Position numbers and translations under genes: made by a program. This document shows, in pieces, positions 9,403 through 18,241 of a DNA stretch of 48,518 nt (the stretch's first letter is position 1; each line of letters opens with the position of its first letter). The DNA comes from an uncultured Pseudomonadota bacterium (lineage in GTDB: Bacteria; Pseudomonadota; Gammaproteobacteria; Steroidobacterales; Steroidobacteraceae). The notes beneath the pieces are model-generated. The model did no database searches. It saw only the letters and a program-made list of their open reading frames with translations, and was not told the DNA's origin. Location: the NCBI GenBank assembly GCA_903929455.1, contig CAIYVA010000082.1:1-48518 (forward strand), given 5' to 3'.

Positions 9403-9885
9403 ATGAGCACAGAAAACACGCCTCGCCCACCGGTTCCGCCCTTCACGCAGGAAACCGCCATCATGAAGGTGCGCGCTGCTGAGGATGCATGGAATCGTCG
9501 CGATCCCGATAAAGTGGCACTCGCCTACAGCGAAGACAGTCAGTGGCGTAACCGCGCAGAGTTTCTGCAAGGTCGCGCGGCCATCGCTGCTTTCCTAAAA
9601 CGCAAATGGGACAAGGAACAAGACTATCGCCTGATTAAGGAGCTATGGGCATTTACCGATCATCGAATCGCCGTACGCTTTGCTTATGAGTGGCATGACG
9701 ACAAGGGTCAATGGTTTCGCTCCTACGGCAATGAAAATTGGGAATTCAATGCCCATGGGTACATGCAGCGTCGCATTGCGTCCATCAATGACCTAGCGAT
9801 CGCTGCGACCGATCGCAAGTTCTACTGGGATGCACCGGGCGTGCGTCCCGCGGAACATCCCGGACTCTCTGACTTAGGTTTGTAG
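9403..9885 (+). CDS. NTF2-like protein, DUF1348 family
   Basis: A 160-residue cytosolic protein of the nuclear-transport-factor-2 fold, matching the DUF1348 family along its length: helix [22 protein letters not shown], then [23 protein letters not shown] and GNENWEF. The last part, about ten residues ending GLSDLGL, is a typical acidic tail for this family. NTF2-like folds are often small-molecule enzymes or binding proteins, but no activity is established for DUF1348. It sits ten bases before the pirin gene and is likely co-transcribed with it. Confidence 0.82.
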   Translation: MSTENTPRPPVPPFTQETAIMKVRAAEDAWNRRDPDKVALAYSEDSQWRNRAEFLQGRAAIAAFLKRKWDKEQDYRLIKELWAFTDHRIAVRFAYEWHDDKGQWFRSYGNENWEFNAHGYMQRRIASINDLAIAATDRKFYWDAPGVRPAEHPGLSDLGL

Positions 9886-9895
9886 ACGATCCACT

Positions 9896-10594
9896 GTGAT
9901 TCAAATCCGTCCACACGATCAACGCGGCCACAGTGACCTTGGCTGGCTCAACAGCCAGCACACGTTTTCCTTCGGGTCTTACCATGATGCAAAGCACATG
10001 GGGTACAGAGCCCTTCGCGTTATCAATGACGATCAGGTGATTGCCGGGGCGGGCTTCGGCACCCACGGCCACCGGGATATGGAAATACTCTCCTATGTGT
10101 TGTCAGGCTCCCTCGCCCATCGCGACAGCATGGGCACAAGCTCAGTGATTAAACCGGGCGAACTCCAGCGCATGTCCGCAGGTACCGGTGTTGAGCACAG
10201 CGAATTCAATGCAAGCAGTACAGAGCCGGTTCATTTCCTGCAAATTTGGATTTTGCCTGAGTGCACAGGCCTAGTGCCGAGCTATCAACAAAAATCATTC
10301 CCGTTGGCGGATCGCACCAATCGCTTTCAGCGACTGGCGGATCGCACAGGCTCCGATGGCGCAATCACCCTTCATCAAGATGCCAGCCTCTCGCTAGCCA
10401 ACTTAACGGCAGGCACCTCCCTACGGCAGATACTGCCAGCAGGGCGTTACGCCTGGCTGCAGGTGACTCAAGGGGTGGTGCATCTTGGTGTACACACACT
10501 CGTGGCGGGCGATGGTGTGGCGCTCTTTTCTGAGCCTTTGATCGACCTGACAGCCGGCACCGATGCCGAACTGTTGTTATTTGATCTCGCCTGA
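9896..10594 (+). CDS. Pirin family bicupin (YhhW-like)
   Basis: A 232-residue protein of the pirin/quercetinase group. The metal ligands in the N-terminal cupin are visible: His57 and His59 (GTHGHRDMEI), then His101 and Glu103 (GTGVEHSEFN). The family opening LGWLNSQHTFSFGSYHD is present. YhhW-type pirins oxidise quercetin in vitro and may act as redox sensors; the natural substrate is unknown. The start is a GTG at 9896, ten bases after the DUF1348 stop. The gene ends 65 bases before the lpxA-like gene, with no clear terminator between. Confidence 0.87.
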   Translation: MIQIRPHDQRGHSDLGWLNSQHTFSFGSYHDAKHMGYRALRVINDDQVIAGAGFGTHGHRDMEILSYVLSGSLAHRDSMGTSSVIKPGELQRMSAGTGVEHSEFNASSTEPVHFLQIWILPECTGLVPSYQQKSFPLADRTNRFQRLADRTGSDGAITLHQDASLSLANLTAGTSLRQILPAGRYAWLQVTQGVVHLGVHTLVAGDGVALFSEPLIDLTAGTDAELLLFDLA

Positions 10595-10659
10595 GCACTC
10601 GGGTCTGAATAGTGGCTGCGCCGGTCGCACCCAGGCCCTGCAAGCGATAGAATAGGCCT

Positions 10660-11418
10660 ATGAGCATTCACCCAACCGCGGTCATTGAGACAGGCGCCGT
10701 CATTGGTGCCGGTTGCGTCATCCATGCGCATGCCATGATCAAGCGCCACGCCGTATTAGAGGATGGCGTCGTGGTTCATTCCTATGCTGTGATTGGGGAT
10801 GATCCGCAGGATCTTAGTTTTAAGACAGAGTCTGATTCAAGCGTACGCATCGGTGCCCGAACAGTCATTAGAGAATTCGTCACGGTGCACCGCTCAACGC
10901 GTGCAGGTGCGGCCACTGTGGTGGGTGCTGACTGTTATTTAATGACGGCTGTGCACATTGGCCATGACTGTCAAGTAGCAGAGCGGGTCGTTATCGCCAG
11001 TAGCGTCCTCCTCGCCGGCCACATCCAGGTGGGACCGCATGTTTTTATCGGAGGTGGTGCGGCCTTTCACCAGTTCTGTCGTATTGGTGAGGGTGCCATG
11101 ATTGGTGGTCTCGCGCGCATCACCCGCGATGTTCCACCATTCACGATGGCCACAGAGCGCGATGAACTCATTGGGCTTAACAAAGTGGGCTTACGGCGCC
11201 GCGGGGTTAAAGCAGAGGCGATGGCGGAGATCAAAGAGGCGTTCCGTGTGGTGTGCGCGCCCACAGGCAATGCCAAGGCGCTCGCTGCCGACGCACTGGC
11301 GACCAATCAGTTCCACACGGCAGAAGCGCAGCGCTTTCTCCAATTTTTCACTGCAGGTCGTCGCGGCTTCTTACGACGACGCGACCGTCATCACTCATCC
11401 GATGACGCAGCAGAATGA
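10660..11418 (+). CDS. lpxA: LpxA-like UDP-N-acetylglucosamine O-acyltransferase
   Basis: A 252-residue left-handed beta-helix acyltransferase. Hexapeptide repeats fill residues 4-170. The catalytic histidine is His102 in HIGHDC, equivalent to E. coli His125, with His99 next to it. AAFHQFCRIGEGAMIGG and the C-terminal GLNKVGLRRRGV match LpxA. The first step of lipid A synthesis is the expected reaction, acylating UDP-GlcNAc from acyl-ACP. Compared with E. coli LpxA the N-terminal helix looks about one coil shorter. The usual lpxD-fabZ-lpxA-lpxB neighbours are missing, so this may be a second, specialised copy. It ends in a long arginine/histidine-rich tail (RRRDRHHSSDD). Confidence 0.82.
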   Translation: MSIHPTAVIETGAVIGAGCVIHAHAMIKRHAVLEDGVVVHSYAVIGDDPQDLSFKTESDSSVRIGARTVIREFVTVHRSTRAGAATVVGADCYLMTAVHIGHDCQVAERVVIASSVLLAGHIQVGPHVFIGGGAAFHQFCRIGEGAMIGGLARITRDVPPFTMATERDELIGLNKVGLRRRGVKAEAMAEIKEAFRVVCAPTGNAKALAADALATNQFHTAEAQRFLQFFTAGRRGFLRRRDRHHSSDDAAE

Positions 11419-11448
11419 TTCACTCGTATATTCGAATTAGGGCTAAAA

Positions 11449-11664
11449 ATGACTGACGTCCGGGATAGCAATGGAAATCTCCTCGCGTCAGGAGATAGCG
11501 TCATGGTCATTAAGGATCTTAAGGTGAAAGGCAGCTCGGTCACCTTAAAACGCGGCACCGTCATCAAAAACATCCGAGTCACGGAAGACGAAGAAAATAT
11601 CGAGTGCAATGCCGACAAGGTGAAAGGATTGGTCCTTAAAACCTGCTTTCTTAAGAAAATGTAG
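11449..11664 (+). CDS. PhnA/YjdM C-terminal-domain protein
   Basis: A 71-residue protein that is essentially only the C-terminal SH3-like domain of PhnA/YjdM: VRDSNGNLLASGDSV, VIKDLKVKGSS and a cysteine-bearing end LKTCFLKKM. YjdM normally has a zinc ribbon in front, which is absent here. Despite the historical link to alkylphosphonate use, a phosphonate role is not supported and no phn genes are nearby. It follows the lpxA-like gene by 30 bases and precedes the methyltransferase gene by 38, so all three may share a transcript. Confidence 0.8.
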   Translation: MTDVRDSNGNLLASGDSVMVIKDLKVKGSSVTLKRGTVIKNIRVTEDEENIECNADKVKGLVLKTCFLKKM

Positions 11665-11702
11665 CGCTCACGTTTAATCACGTCATGACCTAGGGGCTGG
11701 CT

Positions 11703-12224
11703 GTGCTTATCGCTGAAACACTCTGTTATGTGACACAGAAGACCCGCCAGGGTTGGCTTCTCGTGGCACAGAGTGATGTCGGCATTTGCTTTGCGGAGTT
11801 TGCATCCAGCAAGGCGGCTCTAGAAAAGAAACTCTGCGAGAGCTTTCCACGCGCATCTATTCAAGTGGCAGCCTCCGTGCGCCATCCGTTGAATCACGCC
11901 TGTAAAGACTTAGTTCGTTACCTTGACGGTGATGGGCCCTGCCCTACGCCGCCGCTTGATCTACGGGGAACCCCTTTCCAGCGGCAGGTCTGGCGCCAGC
12001 TACAAAAAACAACCCCTTGTGAGACCTTAAGCTATGGCGCGCTGGCCAAGCGGATCGGCGCGCCCAAGGCAATTCGGGCGGTGGCCAGCGCCTGTGCGGC
12101 CAATCGCGTTGCGCTTTTGGTTCCCTGTCATCGGGTGCTGCGCGCAGACGGTGGCTTAGGTGGCTATCGGTGGGGTGTGCAACTTAAACAATATCTTCTT
12201 GATCTAGAGAAAAGGCATCACTAA
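11703..12224 (+). CDS. ogt: Methylated-DNA--protein-cysteine S-methyltransferase
   Basis: A 173-residue suicide repair protein that takes the alkyl group from O6-alkylguanine in DNA. The acceptor is Cys142 within PCHRV (residues 141-145). The helix-turn-helix region reads TLSYGALAKRIGAPKAIRAVASACAAN (split across about 107-133), and the arginine finger is within it. The N-terminal ribonuclease-like domain resembles that of Ada, but the Ada regulatory zinc domain and AraC domain are missing, so this is the stand-alone repair form. The start is a GTG at 11703 behind AGGGG. Confidence 0.9.
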   Translation: MLIAETLCYVTQKTRQGWLLVAQSDVGICFAEFASSKAALEKKLCESFPRASIQVAASVRHPLNHACKDLVRYLDGDGPCPTPPLDLRGTPFQRQVWRQLQKTTPCETLSYGALAKRIGAPKAIRAVASACAANRVALLVPCHRVLRADGGLGGYRWGVQLKQYLLDLEKRHH

Positions 12225-12228
12225 GACT

Positions 12229-12246
12229 GCGCACTGCGCGTCTTTT
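12229..12246 (+). terminator. Weak possible terminator after the DNA methyltransferase gene
   Basis: Just after the stop, GCGC-ACT-GCGC (12229-12239) is followed within two bases by TTTT (12243-12246). The stem is only four to five pairs, so this is a weak candidate. Confidence 0.3.
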
Positions 12247-12279
12247 GCGGCAAGATAGACACACGTTCTTGAGACAATT

Positions 12280-14421
12280 ATGACCAGCCACCTTCCTGCC
12301 ACCTTGGGTCGACGACAGTTCTTACAGGTGTCGCTATTAGCGGGCAGTGGACTGCTGTTGACCGTCGAGTTAAATGCAGCCACCAACAGTAGCGCTGCCA
12401 ACGGACGCGATTCGACCCTCAATGCCTACATCCGTATGGATGCCAGTGGCGCCATCACACTCGTCATGCCTAAGGCAGAGATGGGCCAAGGGATCTACAC
12501 GGCGCTGGCGATGTTGATTGCTGAAGAGCTCGAGGTCAGTTTAGATCAAGTGACAGTGGAAGCCGCTCCCCCAAACCCAGCTGTCTATGGCGTCGCCGGC
12601 GATCAGTCGACGGGCGGCTCAACGTCGGTTAGAGACTGCTGGCTACCATTGCGCACGGCGGGTGCTACCGCCCGCATGCTACTGACCCGCGCTGGCGCAC
12701 AAACATGGCGCGTTCCCGTGAGTGAGTGCGTTGCAGACGCGGGTTATGTTATTCACCCAATCTCAGCGCGTCGCCTCAGTTACGGCGCGCTCGTCGCAAA
12801 AGCCGCCACGCTCCCGGCGCCACGTCATGTCCCCTTAAAGGACGCTAAGGACTTCAAACTGATCGGCCACTCCACGCGCCGCTTAGAAAGCCCATCCAAG
12901 ACCGATGGGACAGCGCGCTTTGGCATCGATGTGCGCTTACCGCAGATGCGCTACGCGATGGTGGCGCTCTCACCGGTGGAGGGCGGATCCGTCGCTTTGC
13001 TAGACACCAAGGCTGCGCTCTCGATCACAGGCGTCCGCCAGGTCATTAATGAGCGTGATGTGGTGGCCGTCGTGGCCGATCACACCTATGCCGCGATGCA
13101 AGGCCTAGCCGCTCTTAAGATTCAGTGGAACAGCGGCCCACATGGCCATGTTCAGCAAGCCACTTTAGTGGCCGAACTGGAGGTGGCGGTCCATCAAAAA
13201 GGTGGGCTCGCGCGCAGCGTGGGTAATCCCCAAGCTGCGCTCAAAGGCGCTACCCACATCGTCGAGGCGCTCTACCATCAGCCTTTCTTAGCGCATGCGA
13301 CCATGGAGCCGATGAACTGCACCGTCCATTGGCGATCTGGTCAGTGTGAGATCTGGGTGGGTACTCAAGCACCGAGCCGCGTCGTTGAGAAATTAGCGTC
13401 CTTAGGACTGACCCCTGAGAACATCATCCTACACAACCACTTAATCGGTGGTGGCTTTGGTCGTCGCTTGGATGTGGATACGGTGGTCATTGCAGCGCGT
13501 ATTGCAAAGCACGTGTCTACACCCTTACAGGTGATTTGGTCGCGAAGCGAAGACATCCAGCATGATCGCTACCGTCCCTATTACGTGGATCATCTGAAGG
13601 CAGGCCTAGACGCCCAAGGAAGTCCCGTCAGTTGGATGCACACCATCGCGGGAGGATCCGCCACCGCGGCGTGGGATGGTAAGCCGCTCAAAAATGGGGT
13701 TGATGATGATGCGGTGGATTCCGCTGCCAATCCCGCTTATCAATTGCCGGCCCTGTCTGTGCGCTATGTGCGCCATGACCCCACGGGCATTCCGATTTCA
13801 TGGTGGCGTGGCGTGGGCCCTACGCGCAGTGTTTTTGTCGTAGAAAGCTTCATTGACGAGTTGGCTTTTGCAGCTAGCCAAGACCCCATTGACTATCGAC
13901 GACCGCTTTGCAAAGACGAGCGGCTTCGGGCGGTGCTTAATCTCGTCGCCAATAAATCAAACTGGGGCGCACCCCTACCCGCTGGTCATGGTCGAGGGGT
14001 ATCGATTCAAGCGGCCTTCGGCAGCTACCTGGCGCAAGTGGTTGAAGTCAGTGCGCAGGCCGATGGATCTATTCGTGTCATCCGTGTGGTTTGTGCCATG
14101 GACTGCGGCCAGCAGATCAATCCAGAAGGCATTCACGCGCAACTCGAAAGCGGCGTCATCTTTGGACTAACGGCTGCGCTCATGGGCGAAGTGACCGTCA
14201 CCAATGGTCGCATTGAGCAAAGCAACTTTGATAATTACCCGGTGCTTCGCTTGGCAGAAACGCCGCTGATTGAAACCCATCTGATTACTAACTCCGAGGC
14301 GCCAGGTGGTGTCGGTGAGACGGGTACGTCTTGTATCGCGGCAGCCGTTTGCAACGCCGTGTTTTCAGCCACCGGCAGACGAGTGCGCACGCTCCCCATC
14401 AACAAACACCTTGCAAGCTAA
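12280..14421 (+). CDS. Molybdopterin-binding large subunit of xanthine dehydrogenase family, IorB-like, Tat-exported
   Basis: A 713-residue protein. Residues 1-33 form a twin-arginine signal (RR at 11-12 in GRRQFLQVSLLAGSG), so it acts in the periplasm. The rest is the IorB/aldehyde-dehydrogenase molybdopterin layout: MPKAEMGQGIYTALAMLIAEEL near 63-85, QPFLAHATMEPMNC near 339, GGGFGRRLDVD near 390, GRGVSIQAAFGSYLAQVVE near 570 and the catalytic glutamate at 680 in VGETGT. Members hydroxylate N-heterocycles or oxidise aldehydes and hand electrons to a 2Fe-2S subunit and cytochrome c. No such partner gene is adjacent, which is unusual. It is slightly shorter than typical IorB, with a small contraction near DPIDYRRPLCKDERL. 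Neighbouring amidohydrolase and permease genes suggest scavenging of a nitrogen-containing compound. Confidence 0.87.
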   Translation: MTSHLPATLGRRQFLQVSLLAGSGLLLTVELNAATNSSAANGRDSTLNAYIRMDASGAITLVMPKAEMGQGIYTALAMLIAEELEVSLDQVTVEAAPPNPAVYGVAGDQSTGGSTSVRDCWLPLRTAGATARMLLTRAGAQTWRVPVSECVADAGYVIHPISARRLSYGALVAKAATLPAPRHVPLKDAKDFKLIGHSTRRLESPSKTDGTARFGIDVRLPQMRYAMVALSPVEGGSVALLDTKAALSITGVRQVINERDVVAVVADHTYAAMQGLAALKIQWNSGPHGHVQQATLVAELEVAVHQKGGLARSVGNPQAALKGATHIVEALYHQPFLAHATMEPMNCTVHWRSGQCEIWVGTQAPSRVVEKLASLGLTPENIILHNHLIGGGFGRRLDVDTVVIAARIAKHVSTPLQVIWSRSEDIQHDRYRPYYVDHLKAGLDAQGSPVSWMHTIAGGSATAAWDGKPLKNGVDDDAVDSAANPAYQLPALSVRYVRHDPTGIPISWWRGVGPTRSVFVVESFIDELAFAASQDPIDYRRPLCKDERLRAVLNLVANKSNWGAPLPAGHGRGVSIQAAFGSYLAQVVEVSAQADGSIRVIRVVCAMDCGQQINPEGIHAQLESGVIFGLTAALMGEVTVTNGRIEQSNFDNYPVLRLAETPLIETHLITNSEAPGGVGETGTSCIAAAVCNAVFSATGRRVRTLPINKHLAS

Positions 14422-14481
14422 CGATCGGGCGCCTGTCGTCGTCAGTCACTGTCTAGGTCTACGGCTTTTAGTGAGGACATC

Positions 14482-16275
14482 ATGCGCATACCCCTGACCC
14501 AACTGACGACACTGACTGCAACGCTATCACTGCAACTGCTGACCCTCACCTGTCAAGCAGGCACACCAACCGCGGATGTGATCTACCAACATGGAAAGAT
14601 CTACACGGCCGATGCTCACGATTCTCTCCAACAAGCGTTGGCGATCAAAGACGGACGCCTGCTATATGTGGGCAGTGATGCCGGCGTTGTCCGCTTGGCT
14701 GGAGAGCACACAAAGATCATCGATTTAAATGGCCGTCTGGCCATGCCCGGATTGGTCGATGGACACATGCATCCTCTGGAAGCTGGCAGTAAACTTTTAA
14801 AATGCACGCTCAACTACGAACCGCTATCCACGAGTGAGTTTCAAGCGCGCATCCAAGCCTGCTTGGATGCAAGTCAAGCCAAGGAGCCAGCCGCTTGGCT
14901 TGAGGTTGTCGCTTGGTTTCAACAATCGATGCCTAAGGCATCGCGCTCGGTATTAGATGCGCTTAAAACACAACGTCCGATTGTCGTGCGTGATTCGTTT
15001 GGTCACACCGTCCTTGCCAATTCCAAGGCGCTTGCCTTAGTGCACATCACACGCGATACCAAAGATCCCGTTGGCGGCATCATTGAGCATGACAGCCAAG
15101 GTGAGCCCAGCGGTCTCCTGCAAGACGCGGCTTATGATGGTTTTGACGCGCTACTCCCCACCATGACCCCGCAACAGGCAAAGCAAGCAGCGCGCGTCGC
15201 CTTAGATGCAATGGCGCAGCAAGGCGTCACCAGCTTTTTGGATGCCATGAGCACAGAGGAGGCACTCACCGCATTCACCGCCGTGAGCCGCGACCACGAA
15301 CTCACCGCGCGAGCCCACTTTGCACCCGTCATTGATCCCGCCGATACTGCGGCGGCACCTGCCGTCGTCGCTAAAGTCGTGGCACTGCAAAAGCGCTTCG
15401 ACCAAGGGGCCCTGACAGCGAAACCCAGCATCACCCTACGCAATGCAAAGATTTTCATCGACGGTGTGATCGCAGGCCCCGCCTTCACTGGCGCCATGCT
15501 AGAGCCCTACTTAACCAATGTAGGGTCGGAGCAAGCACCGCACTGGCAACCCAGTACGCTACGCGGGCCGGAGCCCTATTTCCCGGCACCCCGCCTTAAA
15601 GCCATTGTCTTGGCACTTGCGAAAGCAGGTATTGACCCGCACATGCATGTGGATGGAGATCGCGCTGTACAGGAGGCGTTAAACTCAATTGAGTCCATGC
15701 GTCAGGTGTATCCGAACGCCGACATTCGACCGGCTCTGGCTCACTGCGAGATCGTAGATCCCGCTGATTACACGCGCTTTAAGACGCTTGGCGTGTACCC
15801 CGTTTTATCCATGCAGTGGCAGAAACGCGCTCCAGACACCGTAGATCAGCTCAGCGACTACCTGGGCCCCACCCGAGCGGCTTTACTGGAGCCGGCGGGC
15901 TTGCTCGCAGAAGCAGGCGCACCTATTGCTTTTGGCAGTGATTGGCCGGTCGACGCACTGGATGAGTGGTTCGCTTTTAAAGTCGGAGTCACGCGCGAAA
16001 ACAGCTCTGCAGCAGGGCCGCACTACGCGGGGCGTTTAGGCGCAGATCCGGGCTTGACTGTGCGCCAAGTATTAAGAGCAGCCACCATAGAGGCAGCCAG
16101 AGAACTGCACGAAGATGAAGTGACAGGATCACTGGAGGTCGGTAAGTTTGCGGATCTGATCGTTCTAGATCGTAATCCCCTAGAGATTCAGCCGGCGGAC
16201 ATTGCCAACGTGCGTGTCGTGCAGACCCTAGTCGGCGGCCTAGCCGTCTACGAAAACACATCTCTATGGCATTGA
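14482..16275 (+). CDS. Secreted amidohydrolase, YtcJ-like (Amidohydro_3)
   Basis: A 597-residue metal-dependent hydrolase. Residues 1-26 look like a Sec signal peptide cleaved after CQA, so it is likely periplasmic. Metal and catalytic residues are visible: HxH at 95 and 97 (DGHMHP), DPHMHVDGD and ALAHCEIVD in the barrel, and the late aspartate in AFGSDWPVD. The C-terminal strand domain contains the family closing motif GKFADLIVLDRNPL. YtcJ-type proteins cleave amides or ring C-N bonds of unknown natural substrates. It lies 60 bases after the molybdenum enzyme gene and may act on its product, which is inference from location. Confidence 0.88.
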   Translation: MRIPLTQLTTLTATLSLQLLTLTCQAGTPTADVIYQHGKIYTADAHDSLQQALAIKDGRLLYVGSDAGVVRLAGEHTKIIDLNGRLAMPGLVDGHMHPLEAGSKLLKCTLNYEPLSTSEFQARIQACLDASQAKEPAAWLEVVAWFQQSMPKASRSVLDALKTQRPIVVRDSFGHTVLANSKALALVHITRDTKDPVGGIIEHDSQGEPSGLLQDAAYDGFDALLPTMTPQQAKQAARVALDAMAQQGVTSFLDAMSTEEALTAFTAVSRDHELTARAHFAPVIDPADTAAAPAVVAKVVALQKRFDQGALTAKPSITLRNAKIFIDGVIAGPAFTGAMLEPYLTNVGSEQAPHWQPSTLRGPEPYFPAPRLKAIVLALAKAGIDPHMHVDGDRAVQEALNSIESMRQVYPNADIRPALAHCEIVDPADYTRFKTLGVYPVLSMQWQKRAPDTVDQLSDYLGPTRAALLEPAGLLAEAGAPIAFGSDWPVDALDEWFAFKVGVTRENSSAAGPHYAGRLGADPGLTVRQVLRAATIEAARELHEDEVTGSLEVGKFADLIVLDRNPLEIQPADIANVRVVQTLVGGLAVYENTSLWH

Positions 16276-16418
16276 TCTGGCACTATCTATGCCTGAGCCA
16301 GGGACACCCGCAGGCAAGCGCCATTGCAAAAAGCGCCCGTCTCTAAAGTTTGCTATCCTCACTCGGTCAAAATTATCGCCAGTGCCTAACACTGCCGTCC
16401 AGCACACAGAGGTAAGAC

Positions 16419-18203
16419 GTGGCTATATTCCAGTGGATTGCTAAGTATCTGCCCGCATCCGGTCGCCGCCGTAGACCCTTTGACACCATCTTCGCATCAG
16501 ATGAACGGCCGCCCAATAACCTCTTGGCTATGCTGGCGTTACAGCACGTCGCCATCGCGTTGCCCTCGCTGGTTTTTCTGACAGCATTTGTAAGCGTCGA
16601 TGGCATCTCCACAACAACCGTCCAAGGCATGATGTCCGCAAGCTTAATCGGTATGGCCCTTGGGACCGCGTTTCAAGCATGGGGCGGTCGCTTAGGCAGT
16701 GGCGTATTTTTGGTGCATAGCGTCGATCCCATTATGATCGCGTTAGCCACCGCTGCTGTGGCCAGTAGCGGCCCAGGCGCGCTTGCCAGTGTGTCTATTA
16801 TTGCAAGCATCACCGCACTGTGTATCGGCCCACTGATCCCAAAGCTTCGTCCTATGTTTCCTACGGCGGTCGTGGGCACGGTCATCTGCATGGTTGGTAT
16901 ATCACTGGTCCACGAAGCGTTTACTGACGCGTGGATGATCAATGAACACATGCAGGTCGAATGGAACAGCGTCATTATTTCAAGTGCCGCACTCGTCACG
17001 ATGGTCGGCCTTTCCGTGTGGGGCGGTCGTAAAATTCAACTGATCGCCGTCGTCGGTGGCCTGATCGTTGGCTTGGTAGTCGCGATCTCACTCGGTGAGA
17101 TCCACGGACTCAATCGCGTGACAGAGGCCTCTTGGCTAGCAGCACCGACGGTGATCGTGCCGAGTTTTCATGTCCCGGTTGGGATTGTGGTTGCGGTCAT
17201 GCTCACGGCGCTCATGAATCAGCTAGAGAATATGGGTGGCGCCGTGGTTATGGATAAGATGACCAATGCTGACTGGCGGCGTCCCGACATGACCGTCATG
17301 ACGGGGTCTGTCAAGGCAACGGCTTTGGCAGATCTCGCCTCCGGATTGCTCGGTGGCGCACCGACTGGCTACAACCCAGATAACGTGGCACTTGCTAGTG
17401 CGAGCAAGGCGACGTCTCGCTACATTGGTTTGGCAACGGCGGCGTTGCTTCTGCTCCTCGCTTTTTTGCCCAAGTGCACCGCCATGGTCACTTTGATCCC
17501 TACCGCGTTACGTGGCGGTCTTGCTATTTATACAGCCCTCTTTTTGATTGTTGCGGGCATCGAAATGGCGACATCACGATCCTTAGACAGTCGCGGCACT
17601 TTTACTATCGGTATCGCGCTGTGTTCTGGTCTAGCGGTCATGTTGCTGCCTGGCTTAAGTAAGGATCTTCCCGAGTCACTGAAATTCATCACCGAGAGCG
17701 GCTTTGTGGTGACTGGCATCATGGTGATTGGGCTCAATGCGTTATTCCGCTTAGGAACCAAACAGCGAGCGGCAGCAACGCTTGATGCGCCAGATCGACC
17801 GCTTAATCAACAAATCACCGAGTTCATCGAGGCCCATGGCGCAACCTGGGGAGCGCGACGTGAAGTGCTCCATCGCGCGATCGCTGCTGCGATTGAGGCA
17901 GCCGAAGCCATCATGAGCAGTGGTGGCCGTCATATTGTGTCTATTCGTGGATTTTTTGACGAGTTCAACTTAAATCTCGAATTGGTGCACACGGGCCACG
18001 CAATCGCGTTAGATCGCGGTCCTGGTCTAACACAGGACCAAGCGGATCGCCTCCTGCATGCGCATGTAGAGGAGCTCGATATCGATCTGGCCTTGCAACA
18101 GATAGGCTCGGCCATGCTGCACCATTTAGCCGATCAAGTGACGAGCGAGGGAGCAGGGACCGTCGAAGACCCTGCTTTTTTGAAACTTCACTTTGAACAC
18201 TAA
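16419..18203 (+). CDS. NCS2 xanthine/uracil-type permease with C-terminal regulatory-like domain
   Basis: A 594-residue membrane protein. Residues 30-440 are a nucleobase-ascorbate (NCS2) transporter with about fourteen hydrophobic segments; LQHVAIALPSLVFL marks helix 1 and GGAPTGYNPDNVALASA is the conserved helix 10 substrate region. Residues 445-594 are an added soluble domain (AAAIEAAEAI, then FDEFNLNLELVHTGHAI) whose pattern of helix followed by strands recalls a GHKL/HATPase fold without its ATP-binding residues; this is inference. The GTG at 16419 follows AGAGG. The substrate is probably a purine, pyrimidine or similar ring. It converges with the leftward GcvT-like operon. Confidence 0.87.
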   Translation: MAIFQWIAKYLPASGRRRRPFDTIFASDERPPNNLLAMLALQHVAIALPSLVFLTAFVSVDGISTTTVQGMMSASLIGMALGTAFQAWGGRLGSGVFLVHSVDPIMIALATAAVASSGPGALASVSIIASITALCIGPLIPKLRPMFPTAVVGTVICMVGISLVHEAFTDAWMINEHMQVEWNSVIISSAALVTMVGLSVWGGRKIQLIAVVGGLIVGLVVAISLGEIHGLNRVTEASWLAAPTVIVPSFHVPVGIVVAVMLTALMNQLENMGGAVVMDKMTNADWRRPDMTVMTGSVKATALADLASGLLGGAPTGYNPDNVALASASKATSRYIGLATAALLLLLAFLPKCTAMVTLIPTALRGGLAIYTALFLIVAGIEMATSRSLDSRGTFTIGIALCSGLAVMLLPGLSKDLPESLKFITESGFVVTGIMVIGLNALFRLGTKQRAAATLDAPDRPLNQQITEFIEAHGATWGARREVLHRAIAAAIEAAEAIMSSGGRHIVSIRGFFDEFNLNLELVHTGHAIALDRGPGLTQDQADRLLHAHVEELDIDLALQQIGSAMLHHLADQVTSEGAGTVEDPAFLKLHFEH

Positions 18204-18241
18204 ACTGACTAAGCGACGGTCAGGCCGTCGCTGTTTCAGCC

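Noticed and set aside
16276-16418. Riboswitch upstream of the NCS2 permease
   Set aside because: The gap is short and I saw no purine or related riboswitch core or extended pairing.
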